Source of the DNA: Hyphomicrobiales bacterium
GTDB lineage: Bacteria; Pseudomonadota; Alphaproteobacteria; Rhizobiales; JACESI01
Reading direction: 5' to 3'
NCBI GenBank assembly: GCA_039989895.1
Contig: JBDXGY010000002.1
Coordinates: 243,922 to 307,921 of the forward strand
DNA length: 64,000 bases
Below are positions 7,398-17,830 of this stretch, piece by piece (the stretch's first letter is position 1; each line of letters begins with the position of its first letter). Below the pieces are notes generated by a model. It was not told the origin of the DNA, searched no databases, and saw nothing but the letters and a program-made list of their open reading frames with translations. Made by a program: the position numbers and the translations under genes.

Positions 7398-9389
7398 ATG
7401 GCTCTTGATAGCAAATCCAAAAAAACTGGTACTGGCAGTAAGGGCGCGTCACCGGCTGATATATTCAAGCAGGCAATAACTGGTTGTATGCGCGCCGTAT
7501 CTGGCCGCGAGCTGGAAGTGACTTTTGCTAATGATCGTCCTTCTATGACAGGGGATACAGCTCGTTTGCCGGAACCGCCGCGCAAAATGTCATCACGCGA
7601 GATTGCGATTACGCGCGGCTTGGGTGACAGTATGGCATTGCGCAAGGCGTGTCATGATAGCAAAATTCACCGCAAACATATGCCGAGTGGCAAAGCGGGC
7701 GCTGCTGTTTATGATGCCGTTGAGCAGGCGCGGATTGAAAGTCTGGGTGCTCAGCGAATGCCTGGCATGGTCCCAAACCTCAACGCGATGCTCGAAGAAA
7801 AATACCACAAGAGTGATTATTCTGAAGTAACCGACCAAACCGATGCGCCGCTTGAAGATGCGGTTGCTCTTTTGTTGCGTGAGCGCATTGGCGGCTTGGC
7901 TATTCCTGAAAGTGGCCAGCGTCTTGTTGATATATGGCGTTCTTTCATTGAGGAAAAAGCCGGAGAAACGATTGACCGTTTGGGGGAGGTTGTAGGTAAT
8001 CAAAAAGATTTTGCTAATGGCGTGCGGGATCTTCTGACTTCGCTTGAGATGCAAGATGAATTTGGTGAAGATAATCAATCGACCAATCAAGATGAAAGCG
8101 AAGACGAAGAAGACCAAGGCGAAGACGGTACCGAGGAAAATGATGGCCGTCAGGACCAAGCTGACATGGAGGATCAAGGCGATCCTGAAATGTCTGAAGC
8201 TTCTGGTGATGAGCAAGAAGCTGGCGAAACCGAAATGGGTGAAACCTACGCTGATGATATGTTCGATGAGGACTTCGCTGATTTCGATGAAAATGATGGT
8301 GATGCGCCACGTCCAGACCACAATCTTACTAATGAGCCACCCACGATTGATTATAAGATATTTGCTAATGAATTTGATGAAATTCTGGGTGCAGAAGAGC
8401 TTTGCGACGCCGAGGAGCTCGATCGTTTGCGCGGGTTTCTTGATAAGCAGTTGAATCAGATGCAGGGCATTGTGGCAAAACTTGCTAATCGCCTTCAGCG
8501 CCGTCTTTTAGCGCAGCAAAACCGAGGCTGGGATTTTGACCTTGAAGAAGGCGTTCTTGATACTGCACGTCTTGTGCGCGTGGTCACTGACCCTATGCAA
8601 CCACTTTCGTTTAAAGCAGAGCGCGAAACAGAATTCCGCGACACTGTTGTGACATTGCTTCTTGATAATTCAGGCTCGATGCGTGGTCGGCCAATCACGG
8701 TTGCTGCTGTTTGTGCTGACATTCTGGCGCGGACCTTGGAACGTTGTGGTGTGAAAGTTGAAATTCTAGGCTTTACTACCAAAGCATGGAAAGGCGGACA
8801 GTCTCGCGAAAAATGGCTGCAAGGTGGCAAGCCAGCAGCACCAGGGCGTCTTAATGATTTGCGGCATATTGTTTATAAATCGGCTGATGCACCATGGCGC
8901 AGAGCAAGACGGAATCTTGGGCTGATGATGCGTGAGGGATTGCTCAAAGAAAACATCGATGGTGAAGCCCTGTTATGGGCGCATAATCGTCTTGTTGGGC
9001 GACCGGAAAACCGTAAAATTTTGATGATGATTTCTGATGGTGCGCCTGTGGATGATTCAACTTTGTCGGTGAATGCGGGTAATTATCTGGAGAAGCATTT
9101 GCGCGGTGTGATCGAGGAAATTGAAAATCGCTCACCGGTAGAATTGCTGGCAATTGGTATCGGCCATGATGTCACGCGTTATTACAAGCGTGCTTTGACC
9201 ATTGTTGATGCGGAAGAGCTGGCTGGTGCGATGACCGATAAGCTTGCAGAGCTCTTTGAAGAGAACAATAGCTTTGACCCGCGCACGCAAAGCCGTGCAC
9301 CCATTGCAACGCCGACAACCGACACACCAGATGGCGTAATGAGTAAACAAAAAACAGCTTCTAGTGCTAAGGGACGCATGGTTCAATGA
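7398..9389 (+). CDS. cobT: Cobaltochelatase subunit CobT (VWA domain)
   Basis: 663 residues. The N-terminal region (1-220) matches CobT, a very acidic low-complexity segment runs about 220-305, and a C-terminal von Willebrand A domain begins with the MIDAS motif DNSGS at 423-427. CobT works with CobS as the chaperone-like part of the ATP-dependent cobalt chelatase. Length is normal for the family. It lies directly after cobS, and its TGA overlaps the ATG of the phytase-like gene (ATGA, 9386-9389), so translation of the two is probably coupled. Confidence 0.96.
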   Translation: MALDSKSKKTGTGSKGASPADIFKQAITGCMRAVSGRELEVTFANDRPSMTGDTARLPEPPRKMSSREIAITRGLGDSMALRKACHDSKIHRKHMPSGKAGAAVYDAVEQARIESLGAQRMPGMVPNLNAMLEEKYHKSDYSEVTDQTDAPLEDAVALLLRERIGGLAIPESGQRLVDIWRSFIEEKAGETIDRLGEVVGNQKDFANGVRDLLTSLEMQDEFGEDNQSTNQDESEDEEDQGEDGTEENDGRQDQADMEDQGDPEMSEASGDEQEAGETEMGETYADDMFDEDFADFDENDGDAPRPDHNLTNEPPTIDYKIFANEFDEILGAEELCDAEELDRLRGFLDKQLNQMQGIVAKLANRLQRRLLAQQNRGWDFDLEEGVLDTARLVRVVTDPMQPLSFKAERETEFRDTVVTLLLDNSGSMRGRPITVAAVCADILARTLERCGVKVEILGFTTKAWKGGQSREKWLQGGKPAAPGRLNDLRHIVYKSADAPWRRARRNLGLMMREGLLKENIDGEALLWAHNRLVGRPENRKILMMISDGAPVDDSTLSVNAGNYLEKHLRGVIEEIENRSPVELLAIGIGHDVTRYYKRALTIVDAEELAGAMTDKLAELFEENNSFDPRTQSRAPIATPTTDTPDGVMSKQKTASSAKGRMVQ

Positions 9390-10444
9390 TAGAATTATTT
9401 GGAACTATCCATCGCTGTCTTATTCGTTTTTCACTGGTTATTTTAATTGGTGTTATGACGACTGTTGGGCTGGCTCAACAAACGGCTACAGCTGATGACA
9501 TTAAAAAAATTGATGTAACGGTGGATTCGTTTTCTGATTTTCAACCACAATTCCCCAAAAAACGAGAATTTGGATCGCTGCTGTTTAAAGGCGGAGGGGT
9601 ATTTGCGGCACAACCAAGGTCTTTTGGTGGGTTTTCTGGTATGCAAATATTAGATCAAGGGCGAAGCCTGTTGGCTGTTTCTGATACAGGCTTGTGGTTT
9701 GTCGCTGATATTAAACGCAATAAACAAGGTGAGATATTGAGCCTTGAAAATGCCCGAATGGCGCCGCTTTACTCAGGTAAAGGTCCGCGTAAAAATACTC
9801 TAAAATATTTTGTTGATGCTGAGGCTTTGTTGACGGATGGCAATGATGTCTATGTGGCTTTTGAGGCAATCAATGTCATTTCAAAATATAAGCTTGATAC
9901 GCTTACTTTGAAAATGGAACCAACTATTTTACCGCTACCAAAAAGTATAGATCTTGCGAGTATTAATAAAGGTATGGAGGCCTTGGCGCGGGTGCCGGGA
10001 AATGGACAACTTGCGGGGCATTTGGTTGCTATAACCGAACGAGGTAAAAGCCGGCTCGGGCCGACTTTCGGATGGATATTGAATCCAGAAGGCAGTTTAG
10101 AAAAAACCGGTATGTTTACCGTCAAACGCGATAATCTTTTTGATGTAACCGAGGCAGGGTTCTTAAAAAATGGTGACCTTATTATACTTGAGCGTCGCTT
10201 TACGATTGCTGATGGTGTGGCTATGCGCCTGCGCCGAATTCAAGGCGATCAACTCAAAGCAGGTGCGGTTTTAACTGGCGAGGTTATTTTGGAAGCTGGC
10301 CTATCTCATCGTATAGATAATATGGAAGCAATGTCGATTTATGAAAATTCAAAAGGTGAGACTGTGCTTGCCTTTATGTCTGATGATAATCATTCACTTT
10401 TACAGCGTACAATTTTTTTGGAATTTGTTTTGTCGCAAAGTTGA
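9386..10444 (+). CDS. Exported esterase-like (phytase-like) beta-propeller protein
   Basis: 352 residues with a signal peptide (hydrophobic run about 13-30, ALA-like end near GLAQQ). The mature part fits the 'esterase-like activity of phytase' family: [20 protein letters not shown], and a closing [11 protein letters not shown] segment. Members are secreted or periplasmic and their true substrate is mostly unproven. It is coupled to cobT by a 4-base overlap, a linkage seen in other Hyphomicrobiales, though a link to cobalamin is not evident. A 105-base gap with no terminator follows. Confidence 0.8.
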   Translation: MIELFGTIHRCLIRFSLVILIGVMTTVGLAQQTATADDIKKIDVTVDSFSDFQPQFPKKREFGSLLFKGGGVFAAQPRSFGGFSGMQILDQGRSLLAVSDTGLWFVADIKRNKQGEILSLENARMAPLYSGKGPRKNTLKYFVDAEALLTDGNDVYVAFEAINVISKYKLDTLTLKMEPTILPLPKSIDLASINKGMEALARVPGNGQLAGHLVAITERGKSRLGPTFGWILNPEGSLEKTGMFTVKRDNLFDVTEAGFLKNGDLIILERRFTIADGVAMRLRRIQGDQLKAGAVLTGEVILEAGLSHRIDNMEAMSIYENSKGETVLAFMSDDNHSLLQRTIFLEFVLSQS

Positions 10445-10549
10445 TATGATTGCCTGATACTAATTATCTTTATAAGGAATTTTGGTTTTTGCCATAAAAG
10501 GGCTACCACCTTGTGTCAAAGGTCAGGCCTTAATCACTGGGAATTTGAA

Positions 10550-11173
10550 ATGAACTGTTATTTGAAAGCTGTGATGGTCTTGGGTTTTATGGGTTTCCCC
10601 ATTTTTGCCCTAGCGAATGTGCCTCACCCCAAAGCAAATCCGCTCACAAAAGCCCCAGTGCAACAACAGGCCGGTCTGGATTCCAAAGAGACTATTAATT
10701 TACAAAAGCGTTTCACTTTAGAAGGGTTCTTTGTTGGTGAAACGATTGGCCGTGGTTCTATTTTTTCAAAAATTGCGGGTGTTGGTCGATCTTTTCGCAC
10801 AAGTTCATCAGGCGTATGGGATGGCAAGGTTTTAACGCTTGTTGAAACCTATCAATATGCTGCGACAAGTCCCGAGACGCGTGTATGGCGTTTTACGAAA
10901 ACGGGAAAAGGCACTTATACGGCTGAAAGCGACGAGATTTTAGAGAAAGCAACAATCAAGATTGAGGGACGTGTTGCTAAATTAAAATATAAGAAAAATA
11001 TCCCGCGACCAGATAAGAAAAAGCCTGCTAAGGTGACATTTAATGAAAAATGGACGTTGCGAAAAAATGGCGTCCTTGAGAGTAGATCCGAGTTGAAAAA
11101 AATTGTCAGAGTAGGGCGTGAAGCTATAAATTTTGTCCGTGTTGGCAATGAATCAGCGCTAAAATCCCCGTAA
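10550..11173 (+). CDS. DUF3833-like exported protein
   Basis: 207 residues from the ATG at 10550 with a signal peptide (about 1-22, ending PIFALA). After a short linker, FTLEGFFVGETIGRGSIF and SSGVWDGKVLTLVETYQY, VWRFTKTGKGTY and FNEKWTLRKNGVL match the pattern of DUF3833, a small lipocalin-like beta-barrel family. An upstream in-frame ATG at 10511 has no ribosome-binding site and would bury the signal peptide. Function unknown. It occupies the place just before obgE where rplU-rpmA often sit in related genomes. Confidence 0.65.
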   Translation: MNCYLKAVMVLGFMGFPIFALANVPHPKANPLTKAPVQQQAGLDSKETINLQKRFTLEGFFVGETIGRGSIFSKIAGVGRSFRTSSSGVWDGKVLTLVETYQYAATSPETRVWRFTKTGKGTYTAESDEILEKATIKIEGRVAKLKYKKNIPRPDKKKPAKVTFNEKWTLRKNGVLESRSELKKIVRVGREAINFVRVGNESALKSP

Positions 11174-11245
11174 TGACGGCACATTAACGAGCGTTCTGGC
11201 AACAAATAACTTGCCTTTCTTGCTGTTTTATCAAATGACAGGGCC

Positions 11246-12286
11246 ATGAAATTTCTTGATCAAGCTAAAGTATATATATCCTCCGGTAATGGAGGGGGTG
11301 GGTCAATTTCGTTTCGGCGGGAAAAATACATCCAGCATGGTGGCCCCGATGGCGGCGATGGCGGACGCGGGGGGCATGTTTATGCTGAATGTGTTGATGG
11401 TCTTAATACACTGATCGATTATCGCTATCAGCAGCACTTCAAAGGAAAAACCGGCGGTCATGGTATGGGCCGTAATCGGCATGGCAAAAATGGCGAAGAC
11501 TTAACGCTTAAAGTGCCCGTTGGGACCCAGATTTTTTATGAAGACGATGAGACGATGATCGCCGATCTTACCAAAGTGGGTGAGAAGATACGCATCGCGC
11601 GCGGCGGCAATGGTGGTTTTGGTAATGCCTATTTCAAATCAGCTATCAATCAATCGCCACGTCGGGCAAATCCGGGGGAAGACGGCGAGAAGATGACGCT
11701 TTGGCTTCGTTTGAAACTGATTGCGGATGCTGGCCTTGTGGGGTTGCCGAATGCAGGGAAGTCGACATTCCTTGCAAGTGTCACAGCAGCAAAACCGAAA
11801 ATTGCTGACTATCCTTTTACTACGCTCCATCCTAATTTGGGTGTTGTGCGCATTGATGAACGTGAATTTGTGCTGGCGGATATTCCTGGCCTCATTGAAG
11901 GGGCGCATGAAGGCGTGGGTATTGGCGATCGGTTTTTGGGCCATGTAGAGCGCTGTGCAATTAATTTGCACCTCGTTGATGGCACCGAGGATGATGTGGC
12001 TGAAAGCTACCGCGTTGTGCGAGGCGAGCTTGATGCCTATGGTAATGGTCTGGAAGGCAAGCCAGAGATTATTGCGCTGACTAAGGTGGATGCATTGTCA
12101 AAAGACGAGATTAAGTCGAAAATGAAAGTATTGAAGAAAGCTTCGGGCTGTAATGTCTTGCCGCTTTCTGCGCCAACGCGCCATGGAGTAGAGGATGTTT
12201 TGCGCGCGATCATGGAGGCAATCGTTGCCAAACGGGATGCGGACAATGCGCCGGTAAATGAGGAGTCGGGGTGGAGTCCCGTTTAA
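11246..12286 (+). CDS. obgE: Obg family GTPase ObgE/CgtA
   Basis: 346 residues. The N-terminal glycine-rich Obg domain spans 1-160 ([26 protein letters not shown]), followed by the G domain with G1 GLPNAGKST (166-174), G3 DIPGL (212-216) and G4 LTKVD. It acts in 50S ribosome maturation and growth control and is essential in most bacteria. The ATG is followed by the family-typical [11 protein letters not shown]. It is followed at once by proB, so the genes form an obgE-proB-proA-nadD run. Confidence 0.97.
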   Translation: MKFLDQAKVYISSGNGGGGSISFRREKYIQHGGPDGGDGGRGGHVYAECVDGLNTLIDYRYQQHFKGKTGGHGMGRNRHGKNGEDLTLKVPVGTQIFYEDDETMIADLTKVGEKIRIARGGNGGFGNAYFKSAINQSPRRANPGEDGEKMTLWLRLKLIADAGLVGLPNAGKSTFLASVTAAKPKIADYPFTTLHPNLGVVRIDEREFVLADIPGLIEGAHEGVGIGDRFLGHVERCAINLHLVDGTEDDVAESYRVVRGELDAYGNGLEGKPEIIALTKVDALSKDEIKSKMKVLKKASGCNVLPLSAPTRHGVEDVLRAIMEAIVAKRDADNAPVNEESGWSPV

Positions 12287-12287
12287 T

Positions 12288-13430
12288 ATGGCAAAACTTT
12301 CATCTTATAAACGAGTGGTAATAAAAATCGGTTCTGGCTTGCTGGTAGACTATGCAACGGGCGAACTTCGCATAAAATGGCTTGCAACATTGGTCGATGA
12401 TATAGTCGCTTTACGTCAAGCGGGATGTGATGTTGTTATTGTCTCAAGTGGCGCGATCGCGCTTGGCAGGCGCATATTGGGCTTGGACGATGGTCCTTTA
12501 AAACTTGAAAAAAGTCAGGCAGCAGCCAGTGTTGGGCAAATTGCGCTTGCGCCAGCATGGGGTAAGGCGCTGAGTGCGCGGGACCTAACGGCTGGTCAGA
12601 TACTCTTAACACTATCCGATACAGAAATACGCCGACGTTATTTAAACGCGCGTGCGACCATTTCGACGCTTTTGAAGCTGGGTGCTGTCCCGATAATCAA
12701 TGAGAATGATGCCGTGACAACCATGGAAATTCGCTATGGGGATAATGACAGACTGGCCGCAAGAGTGGCGACAATGGCATCGGCAAATTGTTTGATCTTA
12801 TTGTCTGATATCGATGGTCTTTATGATAAATCGCCGATAGAAAATCCGGATGCAAAACATATCCCCGTTGTTGATGTTATCACACCGGAGATTGAGGCGA
12901 TGGGTGGCGCGCCGGACACATCTTACGGTTCAGGTGGCATGGCAACCAAAATTGACGCAGCCAGAATTGCAGTGAATGGCGGCACATCGATGGTGATTGC
13001 ATCAGGTGAGAGAATGTCTCCACTTTCTGCAATTGATAATGGTGCTCGCTGCACTTGGTTCCACGCCAGCGATAAGCAAGTTGCGGAACGTAAAAAATGG
13101 ATATCAGGTCACTTGAAGCCAGAAGGTGCTTTGACAGTTGACGAGGGCGCAATTGAAGCCCTGCAAGGCGGTAATAGCCTGCTTCCTGCGGGCGTTACAA
13201 AAGTTTTCGGCGCATTCGAACTTGGCGATACAGTTTTGATAGAGAACGCTGAAGGGGTGAAGGTAGGCCTTGGATTGGTTGCTTATGATATTGATGATGC
13301 GAGACGGATTATCGGTCAACATACATCAAAGATTGAATCTATCCTTGGGCACCCCGGACGCTCAGCCATGGTGCATCGTGATGATATGGTTTTACGTGAT
13401 GCAAGTGGGTATAGTGCCAATGATGAATGA
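12288..13430 (+). CDS. proB: Glutamate 5-kinase
   Basis: 380 residues from the ATG at 12288, one base after the obgE stop; GGAG at 12273-12276 serves it. A longer frame from 12258 would overlap obgE by 29 bases and is not needed. First step of proline synthesis: phosphorylation of glutamate. An amino-acid-kinase domain is clear ([37 protein letters not shown]) and a C-terminal PUA domain follows (about 270-375). The PUA-bearing form is usual in proteobacteria. Coupled to obgE and followed by proA. Confidence 0.96.
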   Translation: MAKLSSYKRVVIKIGSGLLVDYATGELRIKWLATLVDDIVALRQAGCDVVIVSSGAIALGRRILGLDDGPLKLEKSQAAASVGQIALAPAWGKALSARDLTAGQILLTLSDTEIRRRYLNARATISTLLKLGAVPIINENDAVTTMEIRYGDNDRLAARVATMASANCLILLSDIDGLYDKSPIENPDAKHIPVVDVITPEIEAMGGAPDTSYGSGGMATKIDAARIAVNGGTSMVIASGERMSPLSAIDNGARCTWFHASDKQVAERKKWISGHLKPEGALTVDEGAIEALQGGNSLLPAGVTKVFGAFELGDTVLIENAEGVKVGLGLVAYDIDDARRIIGQHTSKIESILGHPGRSAMVHRDDMVLRDASGYSANDE

Positions 13431-13459
13431 GATAAGCCTAAAGAATGAGGCATTTGGAA

Positions 13460-14758
13460 ATGGTTGAAAAACCTTCGCTTGTGAAGAAATTGAATGTGGA
13501 CGATGTTGCTGCAACCATGCGTGTGATTGGTCAAAAGGCAAAGGCGGCTGCGCGCATTTTGGCGAATGCATCGACGGTGAAAAAAAACGAAGCCTTAGGG
13601 GTCGCCGCTAATAGCCTGAGAGCGAATAGCGCGAAAATTTTAGAAGCCAATGCTTTGGATATGGCAGCGGGTAAAACCAAAGGGCTTGCTGCATCCTTTC
13701 TTGATCGATTAGAGCTTGACCATGAGCGGATTGAAGCGATTGCCAAAGGACTTGAGGCTATTGTGGCTCTTGATGATCCGGTTGGCAGTGTGATCGCAAG
13801 CTGGGAACGTCCAAATGGGCTTCAAATTGACCGTGTCCGCACGCCTTTGGGTGTGATCGGCGTAATTTTTGAAAGCCGTCCAAACGTAACAGCGGATGCT
13901 GGGGCGCTTTGTTTGAAAGCGGGTAATGCGGTTATTTTAAGGGGTGGGTCGGATAGTTATCATTCGTCGAACGCTATTCATGCCTGCCTTGCTGACGGGC
14001 TTTATGCTGTGGGTCTGCCAGAAGAAGCTATCCAGATTGTGCCAACAACAGACCGTGCCGCTGTTGGGGCCATGTTGAACGGGCTTGATGGCTCGATTGA
14101 TGTGATTGTGCCGCGTGGTGGACGCAGCCTTGTAGAGCGCGTTCAAAGTGAGGCACGTGTGCCGGTCTTTGCTCACCTCGAGGGGCTTTGCCATGTTTAT
14201 GTTGATAAAGATGCGGACCTTCAAATGGCGATTGATGTGGTGGCCAATTCGAAAATGCGCCGCACGGGTATTTGTGGTGCTTTGGAGACGCTGCTGATTG
14301 ATAAAGCGGTTGCTGACACTTACGTCGAACCAATATGCAAGGCGTTGGCTGATCGGGGCTGTGAAATTCGCGCAGATGATACCGCGCGATCATTGGTGGC
14401 AGGCGCAAGTGAAGTTAGTGAAGAAGATTGGCGCACAGAATATCTTGATGCTATTTTATCGGTGCGTGTTGTCGATGGGATTGACGGGGCTTTGCAGCAT
14501 ATTGGCGATTATTCTTCCAGCCATACGGATGCTGTGATTACAGAAAATCCGGCGGTGGTTGAGCGTTTCTTTAATGAAGTGGATTCAGCGATCTTACTGC
14601 ATAATGCCTCAACGCAATTTGCGGATGGTGGCGAATTTGGTATGGGCGCGGAGATCGGCATTGCGACCGGCAAAATGCATGCGCGTGGGCCGGTTGGTGT
14701 AGAGCAGCTGACAAGCTTTAATTATCGTGTGCGTGGCTCCGGCCAGACGCGGACTTAA
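13460..14758 (+). CDS. proA: Glutamate-5-semialdehyde (gamma-glutamyl phosphate) dehydrogenase
   Basis: 432 residues. NADPH-dependent reduction of glutamyl-5-phosphate, second step of proline synthesis. The aldehyde-dehydrogenase fold shows [24 protein letters not shown], and the active-site cysteine in [13 protein letters not shown]; the C-terminal end NYRVRGSGQ is family-typical. An ATG at 13445 is also in frame, but GAGG at 13447-13450 is well placed for the ATG at 13460. It follows proB by 29 bases. Confidence 0.95.
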   Translation: MVEKPSLVKKLNVDDVAATMRVIGQKAKAAARILANASTVKKNEALGVAANSLRANSAKILEANALDMAAGKTKGLAASFLDRLELDHERIEAIAKGLEAIVALDDPVGSVIASWERPNGLQIDRVRTPLGVIGVIFESRPNVTADAGALCLKAGNAVILRGGSDSYHSSNAIHACLADGLYAVGLPEEAIQIVPTTDRAAVGAMLNGLDGSIDVIVPRGGRSLVERVQSEARVPVFAHLEGLCHVYVDKDADLQMAIDVVANSKMRRTGICGALETLLIDKAVADTYVEPICKALADRGCEIRADDTARSLVAGASEVSEEDWRTEYLDAILSVRVVDGIDGALQHIGDYSSSHTDAVITENPAVVERFFNEVDSAILLHNASTQFADGGEFGMGAEIGIATGKMHARGPVGVEQLTSFNYRVRGSGQTRT

Positions 14759-14765
14759 ATACGCG

Positions 14766-15401
14766 ATGGCTGCCACTCCGATTTTATCTTCTACCGCTTA
14801 TGATGATGCGCTGAAAATTCCTCATGTTGAACCGGGTATGTCGGTTGGGCTGTTTGGTGGCTCTTTTAATCCGCCGCACGATGGCCACCGCCATGTGGCA
14901 TTGTCTGCTTTGCAAAGACTTCAACTTGACCGCTTGTGGTGGCTGGTTTCACCTGGCAATCCATTGAAACAAAATGATGGGTTGCCCCCACTCAATCAAC
15001 GCTTGGCGCAGTCGCGTGATTTGATCTCGCATCCGCGTGTTGATGTGACGGGATGCGAAGCGACATTGGAGACGAAATATTCAGCTGATCTGGTTTGTCA
15101 TTTGGTCAAGCGATTTCCAGCTGTCCGGTTTATATGGATTATGGGCGCGGATAATTTGACGAATTTTCACCGCTGGGAACGTTGGGAAGATATCGTTGCA
15201 TGTGTTCCCATCTGCGTGATTGATCGCCCGGGTGATACACTTGCGACCCGCTCTTCACGGGCTGCGAAGAAGTTTGGCTATGCTCGTATTGATGAAAGTG
15301 ATGCCAAGCTTTTAAAAAACTATAAGGCACCCGCATGGACTTTCATTCATGCGCCTAAAATGGCGCTGTCTTCTACTGTGCTACGGCAACAGCAGGCTTA
15401 A
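14766..15401 (+). CDS. nadD: Nicotinate-nucleotide adenylyltransferase
   Basis: 211 residues from the ATG at 14766, seven bases after proA; the frame extends upstream into proA but a start there is unlikely. Forms NaAD from nicotinate mononucleotide and ATP. It shows the nucleotidyltransferase motif GLFGGSFNPPHDGH (HxGH) and the C-terminal SSTVLR (ISSTxIR-type) motif. Related genomes usually continue nadD with rsfS; here an enoyl-CoA hydratase follows instead. Confidence 0.94.
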   Translation: MAATPILSSTAYDDALKIPHVEPGMSVGLFGGSFNPPHDGHRHVALSALQRLQLDRLWWLVSPGNPLKQNDGLPPLNQRLAQSRDLISHPRVDVTGCEATLETKYSADLVCHLVKRFPAVRFIWIMGADNLTNFHRWERWEDIVACVPICVIDRPGDTLATRSSRAAKKFGYARIDESDAKLLKNYKAPAWTFIHAPKMALSSTVLRQQQA

Positions 15402-15416
15402 ATTTGAAGAGGGATG

Positions 15417-16199
15417 ATGACGTATAAAACGATCAAGCTTGAAGAAGATGGACGCGGTATATCAACCTTAACCTTGGCGCGGGCTGAAAAGCACAATGCG
15501 TTGAATGTAGAGATGATGGACGAATTGACAGCTGCCGCCCGTGAGATTGCTAATAGCCAAACCATCAGGGCGGTGATATTGGCCGCTGAAGGGCGTAGCT
15601 TTTGTGCGGGTGGTGATCTTAACTGGATGCGTGCGCAGGCTGATAAGTCAGAAGCTGAGCGTGTCAGCGAGGGAATGAGACTCGCCACCATGCTTCAGGC
15701 ACTTGATGATTTGCCAAAACCATTAATTGGTAAAATACATGGTAATGCCTTTGGTGGTGGCGTCGGCATGATGTGCGTTTGCGATATTGTTTTAGCGGCC
15801 GATCATGCGAAATTCGGTTTGACCGAAACAAAACTTGGTCTTATCCCCGCAACCATCGGGCCATTTGTCTCGCGCCGGTTGGGTGAAGGTGCCTCACGGC
15901 GCCTTTTCATGAACTCTAAAGTTTTTGGATGTGATATTGGGCTTCAAGTTGGCCTTGTTTCTGAAGTGTTTGCGGCCGAAGCACTTGATGCGGGCGCGAT
16001 GTTAGAGGCGGAGGCTTTTTTGCAATGCGCGCCCGGTGCGGTTGCCGATGCTAAGGCATTTGCCAAATATCTTGCTCGAACACCTGTTGATCCGACTGAC
16101 TATACGGCTGCTCGCCTTTCTGAACGCTGGGCAAATGAGGAAAGCGCTGAAGGTATTTCCGCATTTTTTGAAAAGCGCAAACCAAAATGGATTTCATAG
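15417..16199 (+). CDS. Enoyl-CoA hydratase/isomerase family, methylglutaconyl-CoA hydratase-like
   Basis: 260 residues. Crotonase fold with the oxyanion-hole segments AEGRSFCAGGDLNWM and GNAFGGGVGMMCVCDIVLA; the catalytic Glu region reads FGLTETKLGLIPATIG. The GGDLNWM wording resembles methylglutaconyl-CoA hydratase (LiuC, leucine breakdown), but no other liu genes are present, so only the family call is firm. Two adjacent ATG codons (15414, 15417) follow GAAGAGGG; the second has the better spacing. Close behind nadD (15 bases). Confidence 0.82.
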   Translation: MTYKTIKLEEDGRGISTLTLARAEKHNALNVEMMDELTAAAREIANSQTIRAVILAAEGRSFCAGGDLNWMRAQADKSEAERVSEGMRLATMLQALDDLPKPLIGKIHGNAFGGGVGMMCVCDIVLAADHAKFGLTETKLGLIPATIGPFVSRRLGEGASRRLFMNSKVFGCDIGLQVGLVSEVFAAEALDAGAMLEAEAFLQCAPGAVADAKAFAKYLARTPVDPTDYTAARLSERWANEESAEGISAFFEKRKPKWIS

Positions 16200-16281
16200 G
16201 CTTGAGCATGCCGCGTTATTGAATAAATGATCATGCTGATGATAAAGTGACTGTTAATTTTCAGTCGTTGAGGATAGATCA

Positions 16282-17106
16282 ATGCCTCCCGTTCTCACCA
16301 AGGATTATTTTTTGATTTTACTTCGTCTATTTCTTGTTCTCATTCTCCCTCTCTTGCCTGTTACGCAATCGATACGGGCTGATGACAAGCCTATTTTAGT
16401 TTTTGCGGCGATTAGTATGAAGAATGCGCTTGAGCCAATTGCCGCTGGCTATGAGAAAAAAACAGGGCAAAAAATCACGTTTTCCTTTGCAGGAACATCG
16501 ACACTCGCAAGGCAGATTGCTGCTGGTGCACCGGCTGATCTGTTTATTTCAGCTGATATTGATTGGGTTGGCTGGTTGCAGGTTCAAAATCTTACTTTGC
16601 CGGAAACACAACGCACGATTGCTTTGAATCGATTGGCGCTTGCAGCCCCCGTCGACAGCAATTTTTCCAGTGAACAGGATATAGCTGAAATATTGAATGA
16701 ATGGCGCAAAGGTGGGGTGGGGCGTATTGCTGTTGCTGACCCGGAGCACGTACCAGCAGGGCGTTATGCTCGCTCAGCCCTGATGGCGCTTGAGAGCGAG
16801 ATCGGTCCATATGTGGCATTAGAAAAGCGATTTGCAATCGCGGGAAATGTTCGCATTGCATCTCTTTTGGTTGCCCGCAAAGAGGTCTCATTGGGTGTTG
16901 TCTATAATTCAGATACTGTGATTGAGCCGCGTATTAAGCTCGTTGGTCTTTTTCCTCCCGATAGTCACGCAGATATTGTATACCCTGCCGTTAGAACCGT
17001 AGAGGGACGCCCTGAAGCGGACTCGTTTGTTACATATTTAGGTAGTGCAATGGCTCATAAGTATTTTAAAGATGCAGGGTTCTCGCTGCCTACCAGAGGG
17101 TTGTGA
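16282..17106 (+). CDS. modA: Molybdate ABC transporter, substrate-binding protein
   Basis: 274 residues with a signal peptide (hydrophobic about 9-30, ending SIRA-DD). Periplasmic oxyanion binder: VFAAISMKNAL, SFAGTSTLARQIAAGAPADLFISADIDW, and DPEHVPAGRYAR carry the family's ligand-loop residues (Ser/Thr after AA(S), and the AG-YA loop). First gene of modABC. The leader (16200-16281) has a small inverted repeat (GACTG...CAGTC) next to the gagg ribosome-binding site. No ModE box or modE gene was identified. Confidence 0.94.
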   Translation: MPPVLTKDYFLILLRLFLVLILPLLPVTQSIRADDKPILVFAAISMKNALEPIAAGYEKKTGQKITFSFAGTSTLARQIAAGAPADLFISADIDWVGWLQVQNLTLPETQRTIALNRLALAAPVDSNFSSEQDIAEILNEWRKGGVGRIAVADPEHVPAGRYARSALMALESEIGPYVALEKRFAIAGNVRIASLLVARKEVSLGVVYNSDTVIEPRIKLVGLFPPDSHADIVYPAVRTVEGRPEADSFVTYLGSAMAHKYFKDAGFSLPTRGL

Positions 17107-17110
17107 TCAG

Positions 17111-17830
17111 TTGGACGGTTTTTTCCAGTTTTTCAAATTGTCAGATGTTGAATGGACCGCGGTTATTCTTTCTTTGAAGGTGGCTTGTGCTGCTGTTGCT
17201 GTTGCTTTGCCATTAGCACTTCTTGTTGCTTTTATTTTGGCGCGGTATCGTTTTCCGGGCCATACGGTTTTGAATATTCTGGTTTTATTGCCGCTGGTGG
17301 TGCCACCGGTTGTCACGGGTTATTTGCTTTTGATCGCTTTTGGTAGCAATGGCGTTATAGGGCGGTTTTTGGAAGAGCAATTTGATTTTTCCTTCGCTTT
17401 TCAGTGGACAGGTGCAGCGCTTGCGGCAGGGGTCATGGCCTTTCCCTTGATGGTGCGCCCTATTCGTCAAGCGATAGAGGCGATTGAGTTGAATTGGGAG
17501 AAAACCGCGCGCAGCCTTGGGGCTGGGCGGCTGACTATTTTCGTCACTATCATTTTGCCACTCGCGTTACCCGGCATTTTTGCGGCAGTCATTTTAGGGT
17601 TCGCTAAAGCTTTGGGTGAGTTTGGTGCGACCATCACATTTGTTTCCAATATTCCAGGCGAGACGCGCACACTGCCGCTGGCGATTTATTCGTTCTTGCA
17701 GTCACCGGGTGATGAGCTACAACTTTGGCGATTGACTGTTTTAAGTATTGTGCTTGCGATCATTGCTGTTGTGTTTTCAGAGGTGATGGCACGAAGGGCC
17801 AAACGCTTCTCGGGAGCACACCATGATTGA
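17111..17830 (+). CDS. modB: Molybdate ABC transporter, permease
   Basis: About 240 residues with five to six membrane spans and the binding-protein-dependent transport EAA loop (QAIEAIELNWEKTARSLGAGRL). The only in-frame ATG nearby (17045) would lie 61 bases inside modA; an AGAGGG at 17094-17100 is well spaced from the TTG at 17111, which is four bases after the modA stop and is taken as the start. LPLVVPPVVTGYLLL and KALGEFGATITFVSN are ModB signatures. Its stop overlaps the modC start. Confidence 0.92.
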   Translation: MDGFFQFFKLSDVEWTAVILSLKVACAAVAVALPLALLVAFILARYRFPGHTVLNILVLLPLVVPPVVTGYLLLIAFGSNGVIGRFLEEQFDFSFAFQWTGAALAAGVMAFPLMVRPIRQAIEAIELNWEKTARSLGAGRLTIFVTIILPLALPGIFAAVILGFAKALGEFGATITFVSNIPGETRTLPLAIYSFLQSPGDELQLWRLTVLSIVLAIIAVVFSEVMARRAKRFSGAHHD

